Source: Luteimonas wenzhouensis (GTDB lineage Bacteria > Pseudomonadota > Gammaproteobacteria > Xanthomonadales > Xanthomonadaceae). From it: DNA of 64,000 nucleotides. The first letter of the stretch is position 1, and every line of letters begins with the position of its first letter. Below, piece by piece: positions 29,501 to 37,264 of the stretch. A program made the translations under genes and the position numbers. A model generated the notes under the pieces. That model was not told where the DNA came from and searched no databases. It saw nothing but the letters and a program-made list of their open reading frames with translations. The stretch covers positions 62,001 to 126,000 of the forward strand of contig NZ_VOHE01000008.1 in assembly GCF_007859305.1 (NCBI RefSeq), given 5' to 3'.

Positions 29501-30045
29501 AGTTCGAATCCCTGCTGCACCCGTTCGTCATCCTGTTCACCATCCCGCTGGCCCTGGTCGGCGCCATCGCGGCGCTGCTGCTGACCGGCTCGCCGATCTC
29601 GGTGGTGGTGTTTATCGGCCTGATCCTGCTGGTCGGCCTGGTGGTCAAGAACGCGATCATCCTGATCGACAAGGTCAACCAGCTGCGCGAGGCCGGCGTG
29701 GCCAAGCGCGAGGCGCTGGTCGAAGGCGCCCGCTCGCGCCTGCGCCCGATCATGATGACCACGCTGACCGCGGTGTTCGGCTTCATGCCGCTGGCGCTGG
29801 CCCCGCTGTTCGGCAGCCCGGGCGCCGAGGTGCGTTCGCCGATGGCGATCACCGTGATCGGCGGGCTGCTCGTCTCCACCCTGCTGACCCTGCTGGTGAT
29901 CCCGGTGGTGTACGACCTGCTCGACCGCAAGCCCGACGAGTACTACGCCGAACGCGGCAGGCGCGCCCGCCGCACTGCGGCCCAGGTGGCCGAGGTGCTG
30001 GCCGGCGAGCAGGACCCGTTCGACCCCGCCGGCGCCCGGGGCTGA
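26563..30045 (+). CDS. RND efflux permease 1 (HAE1-type, complete proton relay)
   Basis: A 1160-aa inner-membrane drug/proton antiporter with twelve membrane helices and two large periplasmic loops. Helix 4 contains GLALATGLVVDDSIVVLES with the Asp pair (D456-D457 here, equivalent to AcrB D407/D408), and helix 10 has LVVKNAIILIDK with the matching Lys (K1029, AcrB K940). The proton relay is therefore intact. The longer central cytoplasmic segment between helices 6 and 7 (about residues 545-620, Pro/Arg-rich) and the C-terminal tail of about 40 residues account for the extra size over AcrB (1049). The outer-membrane channel is not encoded nearby. It is translationally coupled to the adaptor and three bases before permease 2. 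Confidence 0.92.
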   Translation: MAPHDSHSTGGSGLVEFSTRRRVTVAMMTLTLVLFGLISLSSLKVELLPDLSYPTLTVRIDYEGAAPSEVETLISQPAEEALGVVKGLRKLKSISRTGQSDVVLEFAWGTDMEQAGLDVRDKMETLQLPLEASPPVLLRFNPSTQPIMRLALSSTVEDGDEAEALRRLMELRRYADDDLKRRFEPVPGVAAVKVGGGLEDEIQVDIDQRKLAQLGLSLGDVVQRLRQENVNLSGGRLEEGSRRYLVRTVNQFASVEQLRDMLLTTAGGSAPQQATGENRQLMLAILGSRDPNVIAALRNDGSGGGAAPVRLRDVAEVRQGHREREAVIRSGGNEAVELAIYKEGDANTVATADALHERLEQVRERLPRGIELAVVEDQSVFIRQAVHDVKVDAAIGGMLAVLVIFLFLRDGWSTLVISLSLPVSIIATFFFMGQLGLSLNLMSLGGLALATGLVVDDSIVVLESVAKARERGLGILEAAISGTREVFMAVVASTLTTIAVFLPLVFVEGIAGQLFRDQALTVSIAIAVSLLVSMTLVPMLSSLKGRPPLAFPEEAPHPRWYPESRWKKPLAATGRGVGATVRGAFFGMAWLVVRLWRLLAAVVGPAMRKASDLSMAPYRRAEAAYLRMLPEAIARPRAVLAFAALAFAATLAALPFMGMDLIPQLAQDRFEMTAKLPPGTPLARTDALIREVQERHAGEPGVRLLYGVSGTGTRLDASPTESGENIGKLTVVMDDTSREAELIEKLRRTMQAWPSAQVDFARPELFSLSPPLEIEIEGSDLESIRTAGMRLAELLRGNPHYADVKSTVEQGFPEIQVVFDQERAAALGLTTRQIADAVVDKVRGNVATRYSFRDRKIDVLVRVRESERSSVDDIRRLVVNPTRSNPVELSSVADIVSTTGPSEIHRADQRRVAIVSANLRGIDLGTAVAEVQRMVAENPIGTDVEMRIGGQGEELDDSVRSLLFAFGLAVFLVYLVMASQFESLLHPFVILFTIPLALVGAIAALLLTGSPISVVVFIGLILLVGLVVKNAIILIDKVNQLREAGVAKREALVEGARSRLRPIMMTTLTAVFGFMPLALAPLFGSPGAEVRSPMAITVIGGLLVSTLLTLLVIPVVYDLLDRKPDEYYAERGRRARRTAAQVAEVLAGEQDPFDPAGARG

Positions 30046-30048
30046 GCC

Positions 30049-33000
30049 ATGAACATCACCGAGCTGTCGATCCGCCGCCCGGTCACCACCATCATGCTGT
30101 TCGTGTCGATGGTGGTGATCGGCCTGATCGCCTCCTTCCGCCTGCCGATGGAGGCCGAGCCGGAGGCGACGATCCCGTTCTTCTTCGTCTGGCTGCCGTA
30201 TGCCGGCTCCACCCCGGAGGAGGTGGAGCGCAACATCGTGCGGCCGGTGGAAGAGGCGCTGTCGACGATGTCCGGCATCAAGTCGATGAACTCGCGCGCC
30301 AATGCCGAGGGCGGGCAGATCCAGGTCGAGTTCAGCGACTGGAACCGCGACATCGCCATCGCCGCCTCGGAAGCGCGCGAGCGCATCGACGCGGTCCGCG
30401 ACCAGCTGCCCGACGACTTCCGCCGCTATTTCGTGTACCGCTGGAGCACCAGCGACCGCGAGGCGATGCACCTGCGCCTGACCAGCGGGGAGGACCTGAG
30501 CGCCCGGGCCGAACTGATCGAGCGCAACGTCAAGCAGAAGCTCGAGCGGCTGCCCGGGGTGGCCCGGGTGGAAATCGAGGGCGTGGCGCCCCAGGAACTG
30601 CTGGTGGCGCTGGACAAGGACCGGCTGGTGGCCCACGGCGTGGCCCTGAACGACCTGGTCCAGCGGCTGCAGGCGGCCAACTTCTCGGTCTCGGCCGGGC
30701 AGATCACCCAGGGCAACCAGCGGCTGCGGGTGCAGCCGCGCGGCGAGCTCGAGTCGCTGCAGGCGCTGCGCGAGCTACGCCTGGACCAGCGCGGCACGCG
30801 CCTGTCGGACGTCGCCACGGTCGAGCTCAGGCCGCAGCGGATGAACTACGTGCGCCAGCTCGAAGGCCGGCCGAGCGTGGGGGTGGACATCTACAAGGAG
30901 CGCGCGGCCAACCTCGTCGACCTCTCGCAGGCGGTCCGCGCCGAACTCGAGGAACTCGCCGACGACCCGGCACTGCGCGGGGTGGAGATCGAGATCATCG
31001 ACGACCAGGGCCAGGCGGTCACCAGCTCGCTGCTGGCGCTGGCCGAGGCGGGCGCGATCGGCCTGGCGCTGTCGGTCATCGTCCTGTACGCGTTCCTTCG
31101 CCACTGGCCGTCGACGCTGATGGTGACGGCCGCCATCCCGATCTGCTTCATCATGACCCTGGGGTTCATGTACTTCGCCGGGATCACCCTCAACATCATC
31201 TCGATGATGGGCCTGCTGCTGGCGGTCGGCATGCTGGTCGACAACGCGGTGGTGGTGGTGGAGAGCATCTACCAGGAGCGCGAGAAGTACCCTGACCGGC
31301 CGGTCCTGGCCTCGATCATCGGCACCCGGCACGTGGCGATCGCGCTGTCGGCCGGCACCCTGTGCCACTGCGTGGTGTTCCTGCCGATGATCTTCGGCGA
31401 GAAGAACATCATCACCATCTACCTCGCGCAGCTGGCGGTGACGATCTCGGTCTCGCTGCTCGCGTCCTGGCTGGTGGCGGTGAGCCTGATCCCGATGCTC
31501 TCGGCGCGGATGAAGACCCCGCCCGCGGTGCGATCTCCCTTCATCACCAGGATGCAGCAGCGCTATGCGCGGCTGCTGCGCTGGACGCTCGATCACCGCG
31601 GCTGGAGCGTGGCCGGGATCCTCGCCATCTCGATGGTGAGCGTGGTGCCGATGATGAACACCAAGGGCGGGGGCGACGACAGCAATCCGGGGCAGATCAA
31701 CATCTTCTACCAGTGGAAGGGCGCCTACTCCAAGGAGGAGATGGGCCGCGAGGTGGCGCGGGTGGAAGAGTTCGTCAACGCCAACCGCGAGCGTTTCCAC
31801 ATCGATAAGGTCTACAGCCGCTACAGCGAGCAGGGCTGGGCGTTCACCCGGCTCTACCTGACGATCAAGGACCGCGAGCTGCACCAGCAGATCCAGGAGC
31901 AGGTGCGCGAGGGGTTGCCGCAGTCGGCCCGGGCCAAGCTCGGCATCGGCTGGCCCAGCGGCATGGGCAGCGACGGCCAGGGCATCCGCTTCAGCCTGGT
32001 GGGCGATTCCACCGAGGTGCTCAAGCAGCTGGCCGAGGACATCGTGCCGCTGCTCTCCCGCAACGAGAAGCTGCGCGACGTGCGCGTGGACACCGGCGAC
32101 GCGAACACCGAACTGTCGGTGCGGGTGGACCGCGAACGCGCCGCCGCCTACGGCTTCAGCGCCGATGACGTCGCCCAGTTCGTGGGCATGGCGCTGCGCG
32201 GTTCCTCGCTGCGCGACTTCCACCGCGGCGACATCGAGGTGCCGGTGAACGTGCGCTTCGCGGGCTCCGACCATTACCGGATCGAGGACCTGTCCGGGTT
32301 CACGGTGCGCGCGGCCAATGGCACCCAGGTGCCGCTGCTGGCGATGGTCGACGTGGACGTGAGCCCGGCGGCGACCTCGATCCAGCGCCTGAACCGGCAG
32401 ACGATGCTGCGGATCGAGGCCGGCATCGCCCAGGGCGTGCCGATGGATGAGGCGCGCGCCGCGGTGGAGGCGGCGCTCGACCGGATCGAGTTCCCGCCCG
32501 GCTACGGCTACACCTTCTCGGGCATGGGCTTCAACATCAATTTCGACGGCATGGACCAGCTGGTGCGCGCGATCATGATCGCGCTGGTGCTGATGCTGGT
32601 GATCATGGCGGCGGTGTTCGAGTCGCTGCTGTTCCCGACCGCGATCATGTCCTGCGTGGTGTTCTCGATCTTCGGCGTGTACTGGCTGTTCTGGATCACC
32701 GGCACCGAGATGAACATCATGGCGGTGATTGGCATCCTGGTGCTGATGGGCGTGGTGGTGAACAACGGCATCGTGATGATCGAGCACATCAACAACCTGC
32801 GCCGGCGCGGGGTGCCGCGCACCGAGGCGCTGGTGGAGGGCAGCCGCGAGCGCCTGCGCCCGATCATGATGACCATGGGCACCGCGATCCTGGCGATGAT
32901 CCCGATCGCGCTGCACACCGACACGCCCGACGGCATGCCGCCGTACTTCCCGATGGCGCGCGCGATCGCGGGTGGCCTGGCGTTCTCGACCGTGGTCAGC

Positions 33001-33123
33001 CTGCTGTTCCTGCCGACGATCTACGCGATCCTCGACGACCTGCGCGCCGGCACCGCGCGCCTGGTGCGGCGCGCCCGCGGCCTGGAGCCGTCATCCGGTC
33101 CCACGCCGGTGCCCGCCGACTGA
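30049..33123 (+). CDS. RND efflux permease 2 (degenerate proton relay)
   Basis: A 1024-aa RND permease starting MNITELSIRRPVTTIMLFVS, encoded three bases after permease 1. Helix 4 reads GLLLAVGMLVDNAVVVVES: the first Asp (D398) is kept but the second is Asn (N399). Helix 10 reads LMGVVVNNGIVMIEHINNLR, so the relay Lys is replaced by Asn (N905). Two of three residues essential for proton translocation in AcrB are thus missing. All other RND landmarks are present, such as RPVTTIMLF, GVARVEIEG, RERLRPIMMT and the repeat-1/repeat-2 symmetry. In MdtBC, two different permeases share one trimer; the same arrangement is likely here, with permease 1 driving transport. Confidence 0.9.
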   Translation: MNITELSIRRPVTTIMLFVSMVVIGLIASFRLPMEAEPEATIPFFFVWLPYAGSTPEEVERNIVRPVEEALSTMSGIKSMNSRANAEGGQIQVEFSDWNRDIAIAASEARERIDAVRDQLPDDFRRYFVYRWSTSDREAMHLRLTSGEDLSARAELIERNVKQKLERLPGVARVEIEGVAPQELLVALDKDRLVAHGVALNDLVQRLQAANFSVSAGQITQGNQRLRVQPRGELESLQALRELRLDQRGTRLSDVATVELRPQRMNYVRQLEGRPSVGVDIYKERAANLVDLSQAVRAELEELADDPALRGVEIEIIDDQGQAVTSSLLALAEAGAIGLALSVIVLYAFLRHWPSTLMVTAAIPICFIMTLGFMYFAGITLNIISMMGLLLAVGMLVDNAVVVVESIYQEREKYPDRPVLASIIGTRHVAIALSAGTLCHCVVFLPMIFGEKNIITIYLAQLAVTISVSLLASWLVAVSLIPMLSARMKTPPAVRSPFITRMQQRYARLLRWTLDHRGWSVAGILAISMVSVVPMMNTKGGGDDSNPGQINIFYQWKGAYSKEEMGREVARVEEFVNANRERFHIDKVYSRYSEQGWAFTRLYLTIKDRELHQQIQEQVREGLPQSARAKLGIGWPSGMGSDGQGIRFSLVGDSTEVLKQLAEDIVPLLSRNEKLRDVRVDTGDANTELSVRVDRERAAAYGFSADDVAQFVGMALRGSSLRDFHRGDIEVPVNVRFAGSDHYRIEDLSGFTVRAANGTQVPLLAMVDVDVSPAATSIQRLNRQTMLRIEAGIAQGVPMDEARAAVEAALDRIEFPPGYGYTFSGMGFNINFDGMDQLVRAIMIALVLMLVIMAAVFESLLFPTAIMSCVVFSIFGVYWLFWITGTEMNIMAVIGILVLMGVVVNNGIVMIEHINNLRRRGVPRTEALVEGSRERLRPIMMTMGTAILAMIPIALHTDTPDGMPPYFPMARAIAGGLAFSTVVSLLFLPTIYAILDDLRAGTARLVRRARGLEPSSGPTPVPAD

Positions 33124-33216
33124 GCTTGCCCGTCTCCCCGCCCCGGGATGCGCCGGTCGCGGGGTGGGGCGGGTGCGACAGAAGGACCCGTCGCGCGTGC
33201 GTGGACCGGCCCGGCC

Positions 33217-34431
33217 TCAGCCGAACAGCCGCGCCAGCATCCTGGCGCCGCCGGTCCAGACCCCGATCGCGGTACCGAGCGAGGTCAGGAAGAAGTTCAC
33301 CATCACCCGCGCCACCCGGTTGCGCCACCAGCCGCGCATCGTGTTCAGGTCCTCGCGCAGGGCCATGAAATCGGCATGCGTGGGCTTGCGCACCCAGGCC
33401 TCCACCAGCGCGCTGACCGTGCCCGAGGCCAGCGCGGGGTGCAGCGGGGTGAACGGGGAGGAGACGAACGCGCCGAGGATGCTCAGCGGATGCCCGCCGG
33501 CAAGCAGGCAGCCCAGCGCGCCCAGGCCCCCGGTCCACAGCACCCAGTACAGCATCAGGTCGGCACCGACGTCGAAGCCGCCGCTGGCGAAGCCCCAGGC
33601 GAAGCCGCCGAGCAGGAACACGCCGATGCCGATCTCCAGCAGCGGGACGCTGGATTTCGGCTTCACCGATTCGAGCGCGGACACGGTCGCGGCCGGGTCC
33701 GCGTCATCCTCGCGCAGGTGCCTGGCCAGGCCGTCGAGGTGCCCGGCGCCGACCACCGCCAGCACCTCGCGCGCATCGCCCGCGGTCGCCCGCAGGCGCG
33801 CGGCCATGTAGCGGTCGCGCTCTGCGATCAGCGCCTCGTACAGCGGCGGGCTCTGTTCGGCGAACTCGCTGAAGCTGGCCTGCAGCATGTCGCCCTGCTT
33901 GAGCTTCTCGATGTCGTGCTCGGCCAGCTCCTCGTCCGCGATCAGGCCGGCGAGGATTCCGCCGGCGAGCTTGGCCCGCTGCCACCAGCCCAGGCCCTGC
34001 AGGGCGCGACGGAAGGTCAGGCCGACGTCGCGGTCGACCAGGTGCATCGGCAGCCCGCGCGCCTGCGCGTCCTCGACCGCGGCCTTGAGCTCCGCCCCCG
34101 GCTCGATGCCCAGCTGCTCGGCCAGGCGCCGCTGGTAGCTGGCCAGGGCGAGGTTGGCGGCGAACATCGGCGTCTTGCCCTCGCGCAGCACCTTGACCAG
34201 GTCGAGTTTCGCCAGCGCGTCGGGATCACCCATCGCCTTGAGCCGCTGCTCGTCGAGTTCCACCGCGACCGCGTCGAACGCGCCCGAGCCGATCGCCTCG
34301 CGCACGGCCTGGACGCTGGCGTGGGAGACGTGCGCGGTGCCGAGCAGGGTGTAGCGCACGCCGTCGCGCTCGACGATCGCGTGCGGCTGCTCGCGCCAGC
34401 CGGCGCTGGTGGAAGCGGGGGAGTCGGGCAA
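33217..34431 (-). CDS. TraB/PrgY family membrane protein
   Basis: A TraB-domain protein of about 404 aa. The N-terminal domain has GTAHVSHASVQAVREAI, FDAVAVELDEQRL and VLREGKTPMFAANLALASYQ, and LAVVGAGHLDGLARHL, the conserved GTAH/ELD/GxGH elements shared with the Tiki/EreA-like metalloprotease superfamily. The C terminus has several hydrophobic helices (LLEIGIGVFLLGGFAWGFAS; MLYWVLWTGGLGALGCLLAG; VNFFLTSLGTAIGVW). Enterococcal PrgY/TraB shuts off pheromone response, but the role in proteobacteria is unknown. No ATG begins the conserved region; a TTG at 34431 (LPDSPASTSAGWREQPHAIV) or a non-ATG start a little downstream is likely. Start uncertain. Confidence 0.8.
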   Translation of the reverse strand: MPDSPASTSAGWREQPHAIVERDGVRYTLLGTAHVSHASVQAVREAIGSGAFDAVAVELDEQRLKAMGDPDALAKLDLVKVLREGKTPMFAANLALASYQRRLAEQLGIEPGAELKAAVEDAQARGLPMHLVDRDVGLTFRRALQGLGWWQRAKLAGGILAGLIADEELAEHDIEKLKQGDMLQASFSEFAEQSPPLYEALIAERDRYMAARLRATAGDAREVLAVVGAGHLDGLARHLREDDADPAATVSALESVKPKSSVPLLEIGIGVFLLGGFAWGFASGGFDVGADLMLYWVLWTGGLGALGCLLAGGHPLSILGAFVSSPFTPLHPALASGTVSALVEAWVRKPTHADFMALREDLNTMRGWWRNRVARVMVNFFLTSLGTAIGVWTGGARMLARLFG

Positions 34432-34564
34432 GGGTCGGTCCGGGTTCGCGGGGAAGGGCGTGCGGCCGTGGAGGCCGCGCGGCGCCGCCGCTTCCGCGAC
34501 GGCGGGCGACAGGTTAGAGGCTCGCGCGGGGCAAGGAAAGCCGGCCGGGAAGGCGCCGCCGCAC

Positions 34565-35623
34565 TCAGCCGGGCGTGGACCCGTGCGGGTCGAAGAGGCG
34601 GTCGAGCTCGTCGCGCGCGTCCGAAGGACGCCAGCGGCGCGGGCGGTCGCCGCCGGCGATGAAGTCCGCCACGCGGGCGACCACGGCCGGGTCGCGCAGC
34701 AGGCGGCGGTGGCCCAGGCCGGCGGTCTCCAGCCAGCGCGCTCCCGGCCAGGCCCCGGCCAGCGCCCGGCCATGCGCTGCCGGCACTTCGCGATCGCCTG
34801 CGTCGTGGACCACGAGCGACGGCGGCGGCGTGCGGGATGCGGGCAGTCCGGTCATGTCGAATTCCGTCCACGGCCGGCCGAGCCAGGCCTGGACGCGGGC
34901 GCTGAAGCGGGCGGTCACCGCGTCGCTGGCGCCGATCGCCCGGCCGAACGGCGCCACCGCCTGCGAAGGCAAGGCGAACGGTGCGACCAGGGCCATGCGG
35001 CGTGGCCCGGTCCAGCCGCCGCGCAGCGCGAGTGCAGCCGCGGTGCAGCCGCCCGAGTGCGCCACGAGGCCATGCAGCGGACCGGCGCCGGCGGCGACGA
35101 TCCGCAGCGCGTCGGCGATCTCGACCAGGGTCACCCGGCGTGCGCCCAACCGGCTCGGGCCGGACTGGCCGTGCGCCGGCGCGTCGTAGGCGACCACGCG
35201 CAGGCCGCGTTCGCACAGCGCTTGGCCGATCGCATGCAGGTGCCCGGCATGGCCGCCCCAGCCGTGGACCAGCAGCACCGTGGGGCCCTTGCCCCAGGAC
35301 CAGGCCCGCACCGCATGGCCATGGACGCGGAACGCCATCGGTTCGCCGCGCGCCAGCCAGCGGAGCGCGTCGCCACGGGGCCGGACCCTTGGCGGGGTGA
35401 ACCAGGTCCGCTGGAACAGGTCCACCGCCAGCGGCGGGGCCACGCGCGACAACAGGCGCATGGATCCACGCAGCATGGTGAAGCGCCAGTCGCGGCCCAG
35501 CCAGGCCGCTTCGGAGGGGGGCAGCGGCGTCTGGGGAATCGAAGGCGGCGGGCTGGCGGGTGGACCCGGTATCCCGTCATCAGTACGAACGGTCGTGCTA
35601 TTTATGTCGTGCAAGTGGTCCAT
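34565..35623 (-). CDS. Alpha/beta hydrolase under TetR control
   Basis: An alpha/beta-hydrolase-fold enzyme with VLLVHGWGGHAGHLHAIGQA (oxyanion HGWGG), nucleophile elbow VAHSGGCTAAALAL (Ser in HSGG), acid VVHDAGDREVP and catalytic His in LGHRRLLRDP. The substrate is unknown. The longest frame starts at 35623 (352 aa), but its codons 9-14 coincide with a TetR-type operator that also precedes the upstream regulator gene, and the first 45 residues are Pro-rich and unconserved in look. Translation may begin instead at Met50 or Met55 (near 35476 or 35461). It lies 24 bases downstream of the TetR gene and is probably its target. Confidence 0.85.
   Translation of the reverse strand: MDHLHDINSTTVRTDDGIPGPPASPPPSIPQTPLPPSEAAWLGRDWRFTMLRGSMRLLSRVAPPLAVDLFQRTWFTPPRVRPRGDALRWLARGEPMAFRVHGHAVRAWSWGKGPTVLLVHGWGGHAGHLHAIGQALCERGLRVVAYDAPAHGQSGPSRLGARRVTLVEIADALRIVAAGAGPLHGLVAHSGGCTAAALALRGGWTGPRRMALVAPFALPSQAVAPFGRAIGASDAVTARFSARVQAWLGRPWTEFDMTGLPASRTPPPSLVVHDAGDREVPAAHGRALAGAWPGARWLETAGLGHRRLLRDPAVVARVADFIAGGDRPRRWRPSDARDELDRLFDPHGSTPG
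35583..35598 (-). promoter_or_regulatory. TetR-type operator, copy 1 (hydrolase)
   Basis: The 16-base sequence GTACGAACGGTCGTGC on the plus strand contains an imperfect dyad (ACGA-N4-TCGT). The same 16 bases occur in reverse complement upstream of the adjacent tetR gene. On the minus strand a TAAATA -10-like element lies just before it, so a bound repressor would block the hydrolase promoter. Confidence 0.7.
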
Positions 35624-35647
35624 GCGCGGGCCTCGCGTGGGGAAGGG

Positions 35648-36274
35648 TCAACGGGCGGGGGCGTAGCCCCGGATCAGGCGTTCGAACGCGCGCTGCCCCC
35701 GCGCGACGGCCCCGACGTAGCCGGTCAGGCCGGCGTCGTGGTGGATCGCGAGCGCGATCGCGTACATCTCGAAGGCGAACTGGGCAGGATCTGTGGAGGC
35801 ATCGAGTTCGCCGGCGTCGATCGCCTGCTGCACGGCGCGGGCGAGCTGCTCGCGCCAGGCCGCCTCGAGCGCCAGCAGGCGGTCGCGGATCGGTCCCGGG
35901 CGGTCGTCGTACTCGCTGGCGGCGGCGAGGAACAGGCAGCCGCCGTCCTTCTCGTGCCGGACCCACCCGGCCCAGTTGGCGAAGATCGCGCGCAGCCGCG
36001 GCAGCCCGCGCCTGGCCTCCAGCGCCGGCTGCAGCACGTCGCGGGCGAACAGCTCGCCGGCCAGGTCGAGGGTGGACAGCTGGAGGTCCTCGCGGGAGCC
36101 GAAGTGGGCGAACACGCCGCTCTTGGACATCCCGACCTGCTCGGCCACCAGACCGATGGTCAGCCCTTCCAGGCCGTTGCGGCAGGCGAGCGCGTAGGAG
36201 CGCGCGAGGATCGCCTCGCGCGTGGCGGCGCCCTTGGCCGAAGCGGGACCGGCAGCGGACGGCTTCCTCGTCAT
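35648..36274 (-). CDS. TetR-family transcriptional repressor
   Basis: A 208-aa TetR-type regulator. The HTH is at about 15-60 (GAATREAILARSYALACRNG then IGLVAEQVGMSKSGVFAHFG), and the ligand-binding domain contains KDGGCLFLAAASEYDDRPGP, a pattern common in TetR proteins that control detoxifying enzymes. ATG at 36274 is chosen over the extension to 36310, because the extension would contain the operator at 36288-36303. That operator is identical to one at the hydrolase gene, so autoregulation and control of the hydrolase are both expected. The ligand is unknown. Confidence 0.9.
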   Translation of the reverse strand: MTRKPSAAGPASAKGAATREAILARSYALACRNGLEGLTIGLVAEQVGMSKSGVFAHFGSREDLQLSTLDLAGELFARDVLQPALEARRGLPRLRAIFANWAGWVRHEKDGGCLFLAAASEYDDRPGPIRDRLLALEAAWREQLARAVQQAIDAGELDASTDPAQFAFEMYAIALAIHHDAGLTGYVGAVARGQRAFERLIRGYAPAR

Positions 36275-36287
36275 GGTCGCGATAAAA

Positions 36288-36303
36288 GCACGACCGTTCG
36301 TAC
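36288..36303 (-). promoter_or_regulatory. TetR-type operator, copy 2 (tetR autoregulation)
   Basis: GCACGACCGTTCGTAC, 13 bases upstream of the tetR ATG, is the exact reverse complement of the 16-base element at 35583-35598. Two exact copies of a dyad within 700 bases, each at the 5' end of a gene, are very unlikely by chance. Confidence 0.75.
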
Positions 36304-36341
36304 GGGTCAAGGCGGCCGGCGCGGGCCGCGCCGCCGCAACG

Positions 36342-37226
36342 TCAGTCCAGGTAGCGCTTGAGCAGGCCGTCGTAGGCGTCGATGCGGCGGTCGCGCAGGA
36401 ACGGCCAGATCCGCCGGACCTGCTCGCTGCGCTGCATGTCCAGTTCGGCCAGCAGCAGCGTCGGCTCGCCGCCGGCCTCGGCCAGGAACTCGCCCTGCGG
36501 CCCCAGGACGTGGCTGTTGCCCCAGAAGTCGATGCCCGACGCGCCCAGCGGCGAGGGCTCGTGGCCGACGCGGTTGCAGCTGAGCACCGGCAGGCCGTTG
36601 GCCACGGCGTGGCCGCGGTGGCTGAGCACCCAGGCGTCGCGCTGGCGGTCCTTCTCGGCCTGGTCGTCGTCCGGATCCCAGCCGATCGCGGTCGGGTAGA
36701 GCAGCACTTCGGCCCCGGCCAGCGCCATCAGGCGCGCGGCCTCCGGGTACCACTGGTCCCAGCACACCAGCACCCCCAGGCGGCCGACCGAGGTGTCGAT
36801 CGGGGCGAAGCCGAGGTCGCCGGGGGTGAAGTAGAACTTCTCGTAGAAACCCGGATCGTCCGGGATGTGCATCTTGCGGTACGTGCCGGCGATGTTGCCG
36901 TCGGCCTCCAGCACCACTGCGGTGTTGTGGTACAGCCCCGCCGCGCGGCGCTCGAACAGCGACGCCACCAGCACCACCCCGTGCCGCCTGGCGAGCGCGC
37001 CCAGGCGCTCGGTGCTGGGACCGGGGATCGGCTCGGCCAGGTCGAATTCGTCGACCGACTCGTGCTGGCAGAAGTAGCAGCTGTTGTGCAGTTCCTGCAG
37101 CAGGACCAGCCGGGCGCCGGCCTTCGCGGCTTCGGCCACGCGCTGTTCGATGATCGCCAGGTTGGCGTCGGCGTCGCCGTGGTTGCGTTCCTGGACCAGG
37201 GCGACGGGAAGGGTGCGGGTTTTCAT
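36342..37226 (-). CDS. aguB: N-carbamoylputrescine amidase
   Basis: AguB hydrolyses N-carbamoylputrescine to putrescine, CO2 and ammonia, the last step of the agmatine route. It is a nitrilase-superfamily protein of 294 aa with the catalytic triad visible: Glu in LVLLQELHNSCYFCQHE, Lys in GTYRKMHIPDDPGFYEKF and Cys in LGVLVCWDQWYPEAARLMA. YHNTAVV and LSCNRVGHEPSP are typical. ATG at 37226 or 37235 are both possible. It lies 38 bases downstream of aguA and is cotranscribed with it. Confidence 0.95.
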   Translation of the reverse strand: MKTRTLPVALVQERNHGDADANLAIIEQRVAEAAKAGARLVLLQELHNSCYFCQHESVDEFDLAEPIPGPSTERLGALARRHGVVLVASLFERRAAGLYHNTAVVLEADGNIAGTYRKMHIPDDPGFYEKFYFTPGDLGFAPIDTSVGRLGVLVCWDQWYPEAARLMALAGAEVLLYPTAIGWDPDDDQAEKDRQRDAWVLSHRGHAVANGLPVLSCNRVGHEPSPLGASGIDFWGNSHVLGPQGEFLAEAGGEPTLLLAELDMQRSEQVRRIWPFLRDRRIDAYDGLLKRYLD

Positions 37227-37264
37227 GCCTTCCATTGTAGGACGCGGCGCGCAGGGCGCCGTGT

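Noticed and set aside
28522-32916. Long minus-strand His/Gln-rich frames opposite the RND permeases
   Set aside because: Antisense shadows with biased composition and no ribosome sites.
36275-36310. N-terminal extension of the TetR protein (MTRTNGRAFIAT)
   Set aside because: It would be encoded by the operator sequence itself and has no ribosome site; the ATG at 36274 gives a normal TetR N terminus.
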